Positions 16,299 to 24,410 of a stretch of 64,000 nucleotides of DNA are shown here, one piece after another; position 1 is the first letter of the stretch; the number at the start of each line of letters is the position of its first letter. Source of the DNA: Micromonospora polyrhachis (GTDB taxonomy: Bacteria; Actinomycetota; Actinomycetes; Mycobacteriales; Micromonosporaceae); NCBI RefSeq assembly GCF_014203835.1, contig NZ_JACHJW010000001.1:3608501-3672500 (forward strand), written 5' to 3'. Both the position numbers and the translations under genes were made by a program. Under the pieces are notes generated by a model. That model was not told the DNA's origin. It made no database searches and worked only from the letters and a program-made list of their open reading frames with translations.

Positions 16299-16976
16299 TC
16301 AGACCCGGGCGCGCCGGGCCAGTCGCTCCGGGTCGAGGATGATGATGCTCTTGCCGTCGAGCCGCAGCCAGCCCCGGGAGGCGAAGTCGGCCAGTGCCTT
16401 GTTGACCGTCTCCCGGGAGGCGCCGACGAGCTGGGCGATCTCCTCCTGGGTGAGGTCGTGGGTCACCCGCAGCACGCCGCCGTCCCGGGTGCCGAACCGA
16501 CCGGCCATCTGGAGCAGGTTCTTCGCCACCCGGCCGGGGACGTCGGTGAAGATCAGGTCGGCCAGGGAGTCGTTGGTCCGGCGCAGCCGGCGGGCGAGTA
16601 CCCGCAGTAGCTGCTCGGCGATCTCGGGCCGGTTGTTGAGCCACGGCCGCAGCGCCTGCTTACGGAGCCGGACGAGCCGGGTGTCGGTCACCGCGGTCGC
16701 GGTCGCCGTGCGCGGCCCGGGATCGAAGAGCGAGAGCTCACCGACCATGTCGGAGGGGCCCATGACGGCGATCAGGTTCTGCCGGCCGTCGGCGGCCCGT
16801 CGGCCCACCTTGATCTTGCCGCTCAGCAGGATGTAGAGACTGTCGCCAGGCTCGCCCTCGTTGAAGACGATCTCGCCCTTGCGGACTTCGAGCGTCTCCA
16901 TCTCCTTGGCGAGCGCCTCGGCTGCTTCCGGGTCCACGCCCTGGAAGATTCCGCTGCGAGCCAGTACCTCGTCCAT
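16299..16976 (-). CDS. crp: Crp/Fnr-family cAMP receptor protein
   Basis: A 225-aa global regulator, start [18 protein letters not shown], matching the CRP of M. tuberculosis (Rv3676). Seen: cyclic-nucleotide-binding beta barrel at about 10-120 with the phosphate-binding cassette [15 protein letters not shown], the long dimer helix, and a helix-turn-helix [20 protein letters not shown] near 170-190. No Fnr-type cysteine cluster is present, so it is a cAMP-type and not an iron-sulfur-type regulator. ATG 16976 has GGAGG 6 nt upstream; longer frames to 17258 add only low-complexity residues. It is divergent from cbiZ and lies 4 kb from an apparently intact class III cyclase. Confidence 0.94.
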   Translation of the reverse strand: MDEVLARSGIFQGVDPEAAEALAKEMETLEVRKGEIVFNEGEPGDSLYILLSGKIKVGRRAADGRQNLIAVMGPSDMVGELSLFDPGPRTATATAVTDTRLVRLRKQALRPWLNNRPEIAEQLLRVLARRLRRTNDSLADLIFTDVPGRVAKNLLQMAGRFGTRDGGVLRVTHDLTQEEIAQLVGASRETVNKALADFASRGWLRLDGKSIIILDPERLARRARV

Positions 16977-17191
16977 CGCGTACCTCCGACCTACGCGTGC
17001 CGCCTGTCGGCCGGGTCCGCCAGCCGGTGATCCGTCGCGCGCCGACAAGTCTAGGCGCAGGTCAGCCAGAATCGGAGGCCCACCCCTGGAATCTTGGGTC
17101 GGCGGCGTAACCCGAGCGACCTCGGAGACGTTTAACATCGCTCGTTCCCGCTCCGGCTGGCCTTGATGGTCGACGGTTTTCGCCTCAACCG

Positions 17192-17197
17192 TACGCT
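17192..17197 (+). promoter_or_regulatory. Putative -10 box (TACGCT) of cbiZ
   Basis: Six nt before GTG 17204; no Shine-Dalgarno. Confidence 0.5.
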
Positions 17198-17203
17198 CGC
17201 CGG

Positions 17204-17932
17204 GTGCTGTCCGACCCCACATTGACCTTCCGCCACGAGGACGGGCGGGAGACTCCACTGCTCGTGTGGCGGGCCGACCGGCCGCTGTACGCGATCAGTT
17301 CCGCTCCGCTGGGTGGCGGCATCGGCGTGCGTAACTGGGTGGTCAACGCGACCGTGCCGATGTCGTACTGGCGGGATGACCCGGAGAACCACCTGGCGGA
17401 GCTGGCCGACCAGCTCGACCTGCGCGGACGCGGACCCGGCATCGGGCTGCTCACCGGCGTGGACGTCGCCGAGGTGGTGGCCCGGACCGACGACGGCGTA
17501 CGCGTATGGGCTACCGTCGGCCTGGGTACCCCACTCTGGGCAGCTTCGTCACTGATGCCCGATCCCGAGGCGGAACGAGTGGGTACGGTGAACATCGTGG
17601 CCTTTGTCCCGGTACGTCTAAGTGACGCCGCTCTGGTCAACGCGGTCGCCACGATCACCGAAGCCAAGGCGCAGGCCATCTGGGAACTGGGCCTGGCCGC
17701 CACCGGTACGGCTACCGACGCGGTCACCGTCCTCTGCCCGGTCGATGGCCCGGCGGCGCAATACGGTGGCCCCCGCTCCCGCTGGGGCGCACCACTGGCC
17801 CGCGCCAGCCACGCGGCGGTACGCGCCGGTGGCGGGGAGTCCGTCGTCCCGTGGTCGGTACGGCAGGACCGCCGTGACCAGGTCGACGTATCGGCCGAAC
17901 GGCGGGCGCTACCCACCGGTAAAGCCAGGTAG
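17204..17932 (+). CDS. cbiZ: Adenosylcobinamide amidohydrolase (CbiZ)
   Basis: A 242-aa cytoplasmic enzyme. CbiZ cleaves the amide between cobyric acid and the aminopropanol arm of adenosylcobinamide, letting the cell salvage incomplete corrinoids. Seen: RNWVVNATV near residue 45, [13 protein letters not shown] near 85, [11 protein letters not shown] near 130 and TDAVTVLCP near 175, the pattern of the family, plus full family length. No other cobalamin gene or B12 riboswitch is visible in the window, so it stands alone here. Start GTG fits the leaderless pattern. The stop codon overlaps the -10 hexamer of the next gene. Confidence 0.82.
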   Translation: MLSDPTLTFRHEDGRETPLLVWRADRPLYAISSAPLGGGIGVRNWVVNATVPMSYWRDDPENHLAELADQLDLRGRGPGIGLLTGVDVAEVVARTDDGVRVWATVGLGTPLWAASSLMPDPEAERVGTVNIVAFVPVRLSDAALVNAVATITEAKAQAIWELGLAATGTATDAVTVLCPVDGPAAQYGGPRSRWGAPLARASHAAVRAGGGESVVPWSVRQDRRDQVDVSAERRALPTGKAR

Positions 17933-17935
17933 GGT
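17930..17935 (+). promoter_or_regulatory. Putative -10 box (TAGGGT) of the capA-like gene
   Basis: The TAG is the cbiZ stop codon; the hexamer lies 8 nt before ATG 17944. Confidence 0.4.
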
Positions 17936-17943
17936 TCGCGGCG

Positions 17944-19134
17944 ATGCGCGACCAGAATCCCCCTCACGTTGACGAGCGTCCGCGCCGCCCTGCCCGACGG
18001 GGCTGGCTGGCCGCCTTCGCCGTGCTTGTCGTGCTACTCGGGGTCGGGCTGGGCGGCGTCGCGGTAATCCGGTACGTCGGCGACGACGAGGCCCGCCCGC
18101 AGTGGCACAGCGGCGGGTCCGCTGGTCCCACGGGGTCGGCTACGCCCAGCGCGGGGCCGACGTCGAAGGTCATTTCCCTGTCGGCGACCGGCGACATCAT
18201 CATGGGCAACGCGCCGGACCGGCTGCCCGCCAACGGCGGCAAGGGCTTCTTCGACTCGGTCAAGGCCGCGCTCGCCGCCGACCTGGTGATGGGCAACCTG
18301 GAAGAGCCGTTGACCGATGACACCGGGGCGGGCAAGTGCGGCCCGAACTCCACCCAGTGCTACCAGTTCCGGGCCCCGCCGTCGTACGCGGCACACCTGC
18401 GGGACGCCGGCTTCCAGGTGCTCAACCAGGCCAACAACCACGGGCACGACTTCGGGGCGGCGGGCTATCGCAACACCCGGCAGGCGCTGGAGGAGCACGG
18501 GCTCAAGTCCACGGGTGCGCCCGACCAGATCACCCTCGTGGAGGTCCAAGGGGTCAAGGTTGCGATCGCCGGCTTCTCTCCGTACGCCTGGTCCAACAGC
18601 CTGATCGACATCGCCAGTGCGAAGAAGGTGGTCGAGAAGGCGGCGACCATGGCCGACCTGGTCGTCGTCCAGGCACACATGGGTGCCGAGGGGTCCGCGA
18701 TGACCCGGGTCAAGCCGGGTACGGAGCTGTTCCTCGGCGAGAACCGGGGCGATCCGGTGAAGTTCTCCCGGGCCATGATCGACGCCGGGGCCGATTTGAT
18801 CATCGGGCATGGGCCGCACGTGATGCGCGGGATGGAGTTCTACAAGGGCAGGCTCATCGCCTACAGCCTCGGCAACTTCGCGGGCGGCGGCGGCTCCCTC
18901 AGCAACAGAGGGCGGCTCGGCCTCGGGGCGATCCTGAAGGTCCAGTTGGCTGCGGACGGTAGCTGGGCTGGCGGCGAGTTCATCTCGACGTACATGAACG
19001 GCACCGGTAAGCCGACCATGGACGACGACCACCGCGGTTTGGAACTGGTCCAGGGGCTGACCAAGTCGGACTTCCCGACCACCGGCGCAGAATTCGACGC
19101 GACCGGCAAGATCACTCCGCCGGCGGCGAACTGA
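17944..19134 (+). CDS. CapA-family membrane-anchored metallophosphatase-like protein
   Basis: A 396-aa protein with an N-terminal membrane anchor (about residues 22-45) followed by a Gly/Ser/Thr linker and a CapA/PgsA domain outside the cell. Seen: SATGDIIMG, VMGNLEEPLTD, NQANNHGHDFG, VVVQAHMGAEGS and IIGHGPHVMRGMEFYKG, which are the metal-binding blocks of the metallophosphatase fold. CapA proteins take part in poly-gamma-glutamate capsule formation in Bacillus, but no capB/capC homologue is nearby, so a general cell-envelope hydrolase is as likely. ATG 17944 is set by the -10 spacing and the position of the membrane anchor. Confidence 0.85.
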   Translation: MRDQNPPHVDERPRRPARRGWLAAFAVLVVLLGVGLGGVAVIRYVGDDEARPQWHSGGSAGPTGSATPSAGPTSKVISLSATGDIIMGNAPDRLPANGGKGFFDSVKAALAADLVMGNLEEPLTDDTGAGKCGPNSTQCYQFRAPPSYAAHLRDAGFQVLNQANNHGHDFGAAGYRNTRQALEEHGLKSTGAPDQITLVEVQGVKVAIAGFSPYAWSNSLIDIASAKKVVEKAATMADLVVVQAHMGAEGSAMTRVKPGTELFLGENRGDPVKFSRAMIDAGADLIIGHGPHVMRGMEFYKGRLIAYSLGNFAGGGGSLSNRGRLGLGAILKVQLAADGSWAGGEFISTYMNGTGKPTMDDDHRGLELVQGLTKSDFPTTGAEFDATGKITPPAAN

Positions 19135-19250
19135 GCTGGCGGCCGACCGGTCGTGCACCGAGGCGCAGGCCATCGACCAGGCCGGCTACAGGGTTGATCC
19201 GGCGGTCGACGACCGAGCCGGCGGCGGGACCGTTCCACGCCGGGCCGACG

Positions 19251-19256
19251 TAGGCT
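19251..19256 (+). promoter_or_regulatory. Putative -10 box (TAGGCT) of nth
   Basis: Seven nt before GTG 19264; no Shine-Dalgarno. Confidence 0.55.
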
Positions 19257-19263
19257 GGCCGGC

Positions 19264-20169
19264 GTGAGTGCGAGGAAGAAGCCCGGCGACGGGGAGACCG
19301 AGCTGGGCCGTACGCGTCGAGCCCGCCGGATGGGTCGGACACTGGCGGAGACGCACCCGGACGCGCACTGCGAACTCGACCACGACGGGCCGTTGCAGCT
19401 CGCGGTGGCCACGATCCTCTCCGCGCAGTGCACTGACAAGAAGGTCAACGAGGTCACGCCCAAGCTTTTCGCGCGCTATCCCGCCGCCGCCGACTATGCC
19501 GCCGCCGACCGGGCCGAGTTGGAGGACCTGATCCACCCGACCGGTTTCTACCGGAACAAGGCCACCTCGTTGATCAACCTGGGTCGGCAGCTCGTCGAGC
19601 GGTACGACGGACAGGTGCCGGGCCGGCTGGCCGACCTGGTGACCCTGCCCGGCATCGGGCGCAAGACGGCCAACGTCATCCTCGGTAACGCGTTCGGCGT
19701 GCCCGGCATCACCGTCGACACCCACTTCCAGCGGCTGGTGCAGCGCTGGGGCTGGACGGCAGAGACCGATCCGGTCAAGATCGAACATGCCGTCGGGGCG
19801 ATGTTCGAGCGGCGGGACTGGACCATGCTCTCCCACCGGGTGATCTTCCATGGTCGGCGGGTGTGCCACGCCCGTACGCCGGCCTGTGGGGCGTGCACGC
19901 TGGCCCGACTCTGCCCCTCCTACGGACTCGGCCCGACGACGGCACCGGCCGCCGCCCGACTGCTGAAGGGCCCCCGAGCCCGGGACCTGGCGGCACAGGC
20001 CGGGATCGAACCCGACCTGGTGCCGGCCCCGGCAGCGCCGGCTCCCGATCCGACACGGGTGGAGTCTGACCCGGTTGGGACTGTCCCGGTGGAGTCTGAC
20101 CCGGTCGGGACTTTCCTGGTCGAGACGGTCCCGCTTCCCACGCCCGTCGGCGACGTGGAGGTGCAGTGA
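19264..20169 (+). CDS. nth: Endonuclease III (bifunctional DNA glycosylase/AP lyase)
   Basis: A 301-aa base-excision repair enzyme for oxidised pyrimidines. Seen: [12 protein letters not shown], the helix-hairpin-helix [11 protein letters not shown] with the catalytic lysine, VDTHFQRL with the catalytic aspartate, and the 4Fe-4S loop C-x6-C-x2-C-x5-C ([17 protein letters not shown]). The catalytic core ends near residue 225; the remaining 75 residues are a Pro/Ala/Val-rich tail containing a 30-bp tandem repeat, longer than usual for Nth. It overlaps the next gene by GTGA. Order matches M. tuberculosis Rv3674c-Rv3671c. Confidence 0.95.
   Translation: MSARKKPGDGETELGRTRRARRMGRTLAETHPDAHCELDHDGPLQLAVATILSAQCTDKKVNEVTPKLFARYPAAADYAAADRAELEDLIHPTGFYRNKATSLINLGRQLVERYDGQVPGRLADLVTLPGIGRKTANVILGNAFGVPGITVDTHFQRLVQRWGWTAETDPVKIEHAVGAMFERRDWTMLSHRVIFHGRRVCHARTPACGACTLARLCPSYGLGPTTAPAAARLLKGPRARDLAAQAGIEPDLVPAPAAPAPDPTRVESDPVGTVPVESDPVGTFLVETVPLPTPVGDVEVQ
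20058..20127. repeat. 30-bp tandem repeat at the 3' end of nth
   Basis: Two full units (each with ggtggagtctgacccggt) and a partial third encode VESDPVGT-type repeats just before the stop. Confidence 0.8.
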
Positions 20170-20852
20170 ACCGTCGCCTCAGTGGGCTGGTCCTGCTGCC
20201 GTCGCTGCTGCTCGGTGCCGCGTGCACCAACGCCGCCGACCAGGAGACACCCGAACCGACCGTCGTCGTCGCCCCGTTCGCCGAATGTTCCGCGCTGACC
20301 ACGCCACCGGCCGGGTCGACCGTGCCTCCATCGGCCGGGTCGGCCGCGTCGCCTGTGGCTGGGTCGGCCCCGCCATCCGCTGGGTCGGCCGCGTTGCCGG
20401 CGTCCGGGTCGGCGACGGCGCTACCTGACGTACGACTGCCCTGCTCCACCGGTGGGACGGAGGTGCCGGTCGCGGCGATCCGCGGGCCAGCCGTGATCAA
20501 CTTTTGGGCGTCCTGGTGCCCGCCGTGCCGTAAGGAACTGCCGGTCTTCCAGCGACTCGCCGACCGGTCCGATGGTCGGATACACGTGATCGGCATGAAC
20601 ACCACCGACGATCGCGGCACGGCGGCCGCGCTCGCCAAGGAACTCAAGCTGAGCTTTCCCAACATCTTCGACCAGGAGGGGAAGGTACGGCTGAAGCTGA
20701 TACAGCTGGAACTGGCGCGGGCCGTGCTGCCGATCACCGTCTTCGTGGACGGGCAGGGGCGGGTTCGGCACGTGGACACCTCCGGTGCCCTGGACGACGC
20801 GTCGCTGGCCGAGCTTGTCGAGCGGCATCTCGCCGTGGCGGTGCCGCTGTGA
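20166..20852 (+). CDS. TlpA/ResA-like thioredoxin-fold lipoprotein (Rv3673c-like)
   Basis: A 228-aa exported lipoprotein. Seen: signal peptide with lipobox LLGAAC (Cys at about 20), a 60-residue Ala/Gly/Ser/Pro linker with PxAGSA repeats, and a thioredoxin domain with [14 protein letters not shown] active site, then a cis-Pro region [12 protein letters not shown]. The CPPC motif is typical of thiol reductases of the TlpA/ResA group that work on cytochrome or secreted-protein disulfides. The GTG start overlaps the nth stop by 4 nt. Coupled to the NUDIX gene by a further 4-nt overlap. Confidence 0.88.
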   Translation: MNRRLSGLVLLPSLLLGAACTNAADQETPEPTVVVAPFAECSALTTPPAGSTVPPSAGSAASPVAGSAPPSAGSAALPASGSATALPDVRLPCSTGGTEVPVAAIRGPAVINFWASWCPPCRKELPVFQRLADRSDGRIHVIGMNTTDDRGTAAALAKELKLSFPNIFDQEGKVRLKLIQLELARAVLPITVFVDGQGRVRHVDTSGALDDASLAELVERHLAVAVPL

Positions 20853-21574
20853 GTCAGGAACTGCCGGCCTGGTGCGAGCCGCTGCTGACCCAGGTGAGGT
20901 CGGCGCGTACCGAGCACTTCACCCGGCTGCGTACGCCCCGCACCGGTGGCCGACCCAGCGCCGTCCTGGTGCTCCTCGGTGAGCAGCCGGAACACGGGCC
21001 GGACGTGTTGCTCCTGCAACGTGCGGCGACCCTGCGTAAACATGCCGGTGAGCCGGCCTTCCCCGGCGGTGCCACCGACCCGGAGGATGCCGGCCCGGTC
21101 GCCACCGCACTGCGGGAAGCCCGGGAGGAGGTCGGGCTCGACCCGGAGAGCGTCACCGTGCTCGCCGAACTGCCCCAGCTCTGGATACCGGTCAGCGACT
21201 TCGTTGTCACCCCGGTCCTCGGCTGGTGGCACGATCCGCATCCGGTTTATCCGCACGAGCTGGCCGAGGTTGCGCACGTCGCCCGGCTCTCCATCGCCGA
21301 GCTGGTGGACCCCGCCAACCGGGTCCGGGTCCGGCATCCCAGCGGCTGGATCGGCCCCGCCTTCCAGGTGCGCGGCATGCTGGTCTGGGGGTTCACCGCC
21401 GGGGTACTTACGGCGCTGCTCGACATGGGTGGCTGGGCCCAGCCGTGGTCCCGGGACCGGGTGGTGGAGCTGCCACCAGCCCCGACCGCCCCGCTCGCTG
21501 GCGCGAACGGCACGGCCATCGGCGCGAACGGTACGGCCGGCGAGATCGACCACGTCGCCGGTCCGCTGCCCTGA
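20849..21574 (+). CDS. NUDIX hydrolase, CoA/nucleotide pyrophosphatase type (Rv3672c-like)
   Basis: A 241-aa cytoplasmic hydrolase. Seen: the Nudix box from GGATDPEDAG to REAREEVGLD at about residues 70-95 and the CoA-pyrophosphatase-like context LRKHAGEPAFPGG directly before it. Substrate class is inferred from this longer signature. The start overlaps the previous stop (GTGA). The C-terminus carries a 21-bp duplication. Fifth gene of the M. tuberculosis-like string. Confidence 0.88.
   Translation: MSQELPAWCEPLLTQVRSARTEHFTRLRTPRTGGRPSAVLVLLGEQPEHGPDVLLLQRAATLRKHAGEPAFPGGATDPEDAGPVATALREAREEVGLDPESVTVLAELPQLWIPVSDFVVTPVLGWWHDPHPVYPHELAEVAHVARLSIAELVDPANRVRVRHPSGWIGPAFQVRGMLVWGFTAGVLTALLDMGGWAQPWSRDRVVELPPAPTAPLAGANGTAIGANGTAGEIDHVAGPLP
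21500..21541. repeat. 2 x 21-bp repeat near the 3' end of the NUDIX gene
   Basis: Two units with ggcgcgaacggYacggcc encode GANGTAx twice, about 11 codons before the stop. Confidence 0.75.
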
Positions 21575-21704
21575 CCGAGCAGCCGGCAGACCGGAGCGCC
21601 GCCGGAGGCGTTCTTCCGCTCGACAGCACCTGCGGATCGACTGCTTCCGGCAGACATGAGCTAGCCGGTTGGACACGAGCCGAGCCCGGCCGATGGTTCC
21701 CCCG

Positions 21705-21710
21705 TACCCT
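21705..21710 (+). promoter_or_regulatory. Putative -10 box (TACCCT) of marP
   Basis: Six nt before GTG 21717; no Shine-Dalgarno. Confidence 0.5.
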
Positions 21711-21716
21711 GGACCC

Positions 21717-22895
21717 GTGTCCGCGGTGGATGTCGTCCTGCTCCTGCTCATGCTGCTCTTCGCGATCAGCGGCTATCGCCAGGGTTTTGTCATTGGCGTA
21801 CTGTCCTTCAGCGGGTTCTTCCTTGGTGCGCTGATTGGTCTGCAACTCGGCCCGCTGATCGCCCAACAGTTCACCGGGCCCTCCGCCCGGGTGGTCGTGG
21901 CGCTCATTACGATCTTCGGCTTGGCGGTGCTCGGTCAGGCGTTGGCCGGCTGGATCGGCTCGCATCTGCGACACGCGATCACCAGTCGTACCGGTCGTAA
22001 GATCGACGACGTTGGTGGCGCGTTCGTGTCACTGGTCGCGGTACTGCTTGTCGCCTGGCTGGTGGCTGTCCCGCTGGGCTCCTCGTCGCTGCCCTGGTTG
22101 GCCAGTTCGGTACGCAACAGCGCCCTGTTGACCACGGTGGACCGGGTGCTGCCCGCCCAGGCGCAGGCGTTGTCCGATGCGTTGCGGGACACCGTCGACA
22201 CCAATGGCTTCCCGAACGTCTTCGAGGGGCTGACACCGACCCGGGCCCGGGAGGTCGCCCCGCCCGACCCGGCGCTGGCAGGTTCGCCGGTGGTGGCCAA
22301 CGGGCGACGGTCGGTGGTCAAGGTGCTCGGCGCCGCGCCGAGCTGTTCGCGTCGGATCGAGGGTTCGGGCTTCGTCTACTCGCAGGACCGGGTCATGACC
22401 AACGCGCACGTGGTTGCCGGCACCCGGACCGTCTCCGTCGAACTGGACGGCCAGCGGCACAGCGGCCGGGTGGTCGTCTACGACCCGGACCGCGATCTGG
22501 CCGTGATCTATGTTCCGGGCCTGTCGGCGCCGGTGATGCGGTTCGCGTCCCGCCCGGCACCGATCGAGGCGGATGCCATCGTGCTCGGCTTCCCGCTCGA
22601 CGGCCCGTACAACGCGCAGTCCGCGCGGGTTCGGGACGTAGACGAGATCACCGGGCCGGACATCTACGAGTCCGGCAACGTGACCCGGGAGATCTACACG
22701 ATTCGCGCCCTGGTCCGTAGCGGCAACTCGGGCGGTCCGCTGGTCGCACCCAACGGCCAGGTGCTTGGCGTGATCTTCGCGGCGGCGGCGGACGACCCGA
22801 ACACCGGCTTCGCGGTCACGGCAGACGAGGCGAAATCGGTCGCCGAGGCGGGCACCGCACGCACCGCCGGCACGGGGACCGGCAACTGCACCTGA
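21717..22895 (+). CDS. marP: Membrane-anchored serine protease, MarP type (Rv3671c-like)
   Basis: A 392-aa protein. N-terminal 160 residues are a colicin-V-production-like four-helix membrane domain (VDVVLLLLMLLFAISGYRQG and onward). The rest is an extracytoplasmic trypsin-like protease with the triad His in TNAHVVAG, Asp in DRDLAVIYV and Ser in SGNSGGPLV. A Cys pair flanks the domain start (PSCSRRIEGSG), as in MarP where a disulfide controls activity. MarP maintains cytoplasmic pH of M. tuberculosis in acid. The upstream frame is open to 21669, but GTG 21717 is favoured by the TACCCT box and places the first helix at the N-terminus. Confidence 0.9.
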   Translation: MSAVDVVLLLLMLLFAISGYRQGFVIGVLSFSGFFLGALIGLQLGPLIAQQFTGPSARVVVALITIFGLAVLGQALAGWIGSHLRHAITSRTGRKIDDVGGAFVSLVAVLLVAWLVAVPLGSSSLPWLASSVRNSALLTTVDRVLPAQAQALSDALRDTVDTNGFPNVFEGLTPTRAREVAPPDPALAGSPVVANGRRSVVKVLGAAPSCSRRIEGSGFVYSQDRVMTNAHVVAGTRTVSVELDGQRHSGRVVVYDPDRDLAVIYVPGLSAPVMRFASRPAPIEADAIVLGFPLDGPYNAQSARVRDVDEITGPDIYESGNVTREIYTIRALVRSGNSGGPLVAPNGQVLGVIFAAAADDPNTGFAVTADEAKSVAEAGTARTAGTGTGNCT

Positions 22896-22901
22896 CCCGG
22901 G

Positions 22902-24377
22902 TCAGCGTCTCGCCGGACGACCTCGGTTCGTCGAGCGGCGGGATCGGCGGAGTACCAGGACGCTGCCGAGGAGCAGGGCGACGAAGAGCGCGCCGCCGCC
23001 CCAGAACCGTTCCGGGGTCTGCCCGGCGGTGGAACCTGCCGGTCGAGCCGCCCAACTGTGCTGGTTGGCCGGCCCCGGCATGCCGAGTTGGTCCGGCTGA
23101 CGCTGGGTGGGTTCGAGCGACGTCTCCATGTGTGGGGCTCGGCCGAAGCCCGACACGCCGGGGGACAAATTGTCGTCGAGCGGGTTGCGGGCCTGCTTGG
23201 CAACCTCACCACTCAGCGCGGCAACCGGGTCGACCAGGCCGAAGCCGAAGCGGTCATCGCGGCCGGCGGGCCCCAGGTCGCGGGCGGTCTCGACGAGCCG
23301 GCTCACCACACTGCCCGCCGACATGTCGGGCCACTTGGCCCGCAACAGCGCCGCCGATGCGGCCACCAGGGGGGCGGCGAAGCTGGTGCCCTGCACCCGC
23401 CAGTAGCCGCCGGGTCGGGCACCGGTCAGCCCGGTCGCCGGTGCGGTCAGTACGGTCTCGGAGCCGGTGATCGAGCCGGACCAGAGCCGGTCGGTGTCGC
23501 TCTCCAGGCCGGCCACCGCGATCACACCTGGTTCGCGGGCTGGGTACCACACCGTGCTGTTCGAGGATGTCGTCAGGTTACCGGTGCAGGCGATGACGAC
23601 CACGTTCCGAGCGAACGCATAGTCGAGGGCGGCGGCCAACGCCGCGCTGTCCCCGGAGCCGCCCAGCGACAGGTTGATCACTTGGGCCCCGTGGTTGACC
23701 GCCCAGAGCACCCCCTTGGCGACGATCAGCGCGTCGTCGTAACGGTTCTTCTCGTCCAACACCCGCACCGGAAGGATCTTGGCCTTCGGCGCCAGCCCCA
23801 CCACTCCGCGCTTGTCGTCGGCCCGGCCGGCGATGAGTGCGGCCACGGTCGTACCGTGCCCCACCGGGTCGGACCGGCCGTCGCCTCCGGACGGATCCAC
23901 CAGGTCGATGCCGGGTAGCACCTGACCGGCCAGATCGGGATGCGAGGCGTCCACACCGGAGTCGATCACGGCCACGGTGACCCCCTGCCCGGTCGACATC
24001 CGCCACGCGGCCTTGGCATCCAGCTTGTCGAGCTGCCACTGCTGTTCGCGGACCGATTCGGTACGCACCGGCATGCCCACCGGCTCAGCCGGTGTGAGCC
24101 CGAGGGCCGAGGTGTGTTGTGTTGGCGTGAGTCCGAGGGCCGAGGTGTGTTGTGTTGGTGTGAGTCCGAGGGCCGAGGTGTGTTGTGTTGGTGTGAGCCC
24201 GAGGGCCGAAGCGAGTGCTGGAGCCGGCCCGGCGAGGGCGGTGGAGACGCCGACGACGGCGGCCAGCGTCGCCCCGGCAATCCGTCCGACGACACTCCGA
24301 CCCTGGTACGACAGCCCTGTCACAGTTCGGCCATTCACCCCGGTAGACACGTGATGCACGGAGATTACCGCGTCCAC
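22902..24377 (-). CDS. mycP: Type VII secretion mycosin (S8 subtilisin-like protease)
   Basis: A 491-aa membrane-anchored protease of ESX systems. Seen: signal-like region (GRIAGATLAAVVGVSTALAG), then an 11-residue repeat SALGLTPTQHT in three copies, catalytic Asp in AVIDSGVD, His in VGHGTTVA, Ser in GTSFAAP, oxyanion Asn in CTGN, and a C-terminal membrane helix GGALFVALLLGSVLVL followed by a basic tail. It lies 33 nt after eccC on the same strand, so the two form an operon. The start is uncertain: GTG 24377 gives the full frame, but no ribosome binding site supports it and GTG codons a little downstream are possible. It converges with marP 6 nt away. Confidence 0.9.
   Translation of the reverse strand: MDAVISVHHVSTGVNGRTVTGLSYQGRSVVGRIAGATLAAVVGVSTALAGPAPALASALGLTPTQHTSALGLTPTQHTSALGLTPTQHTSALGLTPAEPVGMPVRTESVREQQWQLDKLDAKAAWRMSTGQGVTVAVIDSGVDASHPDLAGQVLPGIDLVDPSGGDGRSDPVGHGTTVAALIAGRADDKRGVVGLAPKAKILPVRVLDEKNRYDDALIVAKGVLWAVNHGAQVINLSLGGSGDSAALAAALDYAFARNVVVIACTGNLTTSSNSTVWYPAREPGVIAVAGLESDTDRLWSGSITGSETVLTAPATGLTGARPGGYWRVQGTSFAAPLVAASAALLRAKWPDMSAGSVVSRLVETARDLGPAGRDDRFGFGLVDPVAALSGEVAKQARNPLDDNLSPGVSGFGRAPHMETSLEPTQRQPDQLGMPGPANQHSWAARPAGSTAGQTPERFWGGGALFVALLLGSVLVLRRSRRSTNRGRPARR
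24091..24215. repeat. 33-bp tandem repeat in mycP
   Basis: Three complete 33-bp units at 24091-24123, 24124-24156 and 24157-24189 and a partial fourth, nearly identical, encode SALGLTPTQHT between signal peptide and protease domain. Confidence 0.9.
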
Positions 24378-24410
24378 CTGTGCCAGACGGAGCGATTGGG
24401 AATGACTGAA

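Noticed and set aside
24091-24215. CRISPR-like direct repeats
   Set aside because: The repeats are contiguous without spacers and in frame with mycP.
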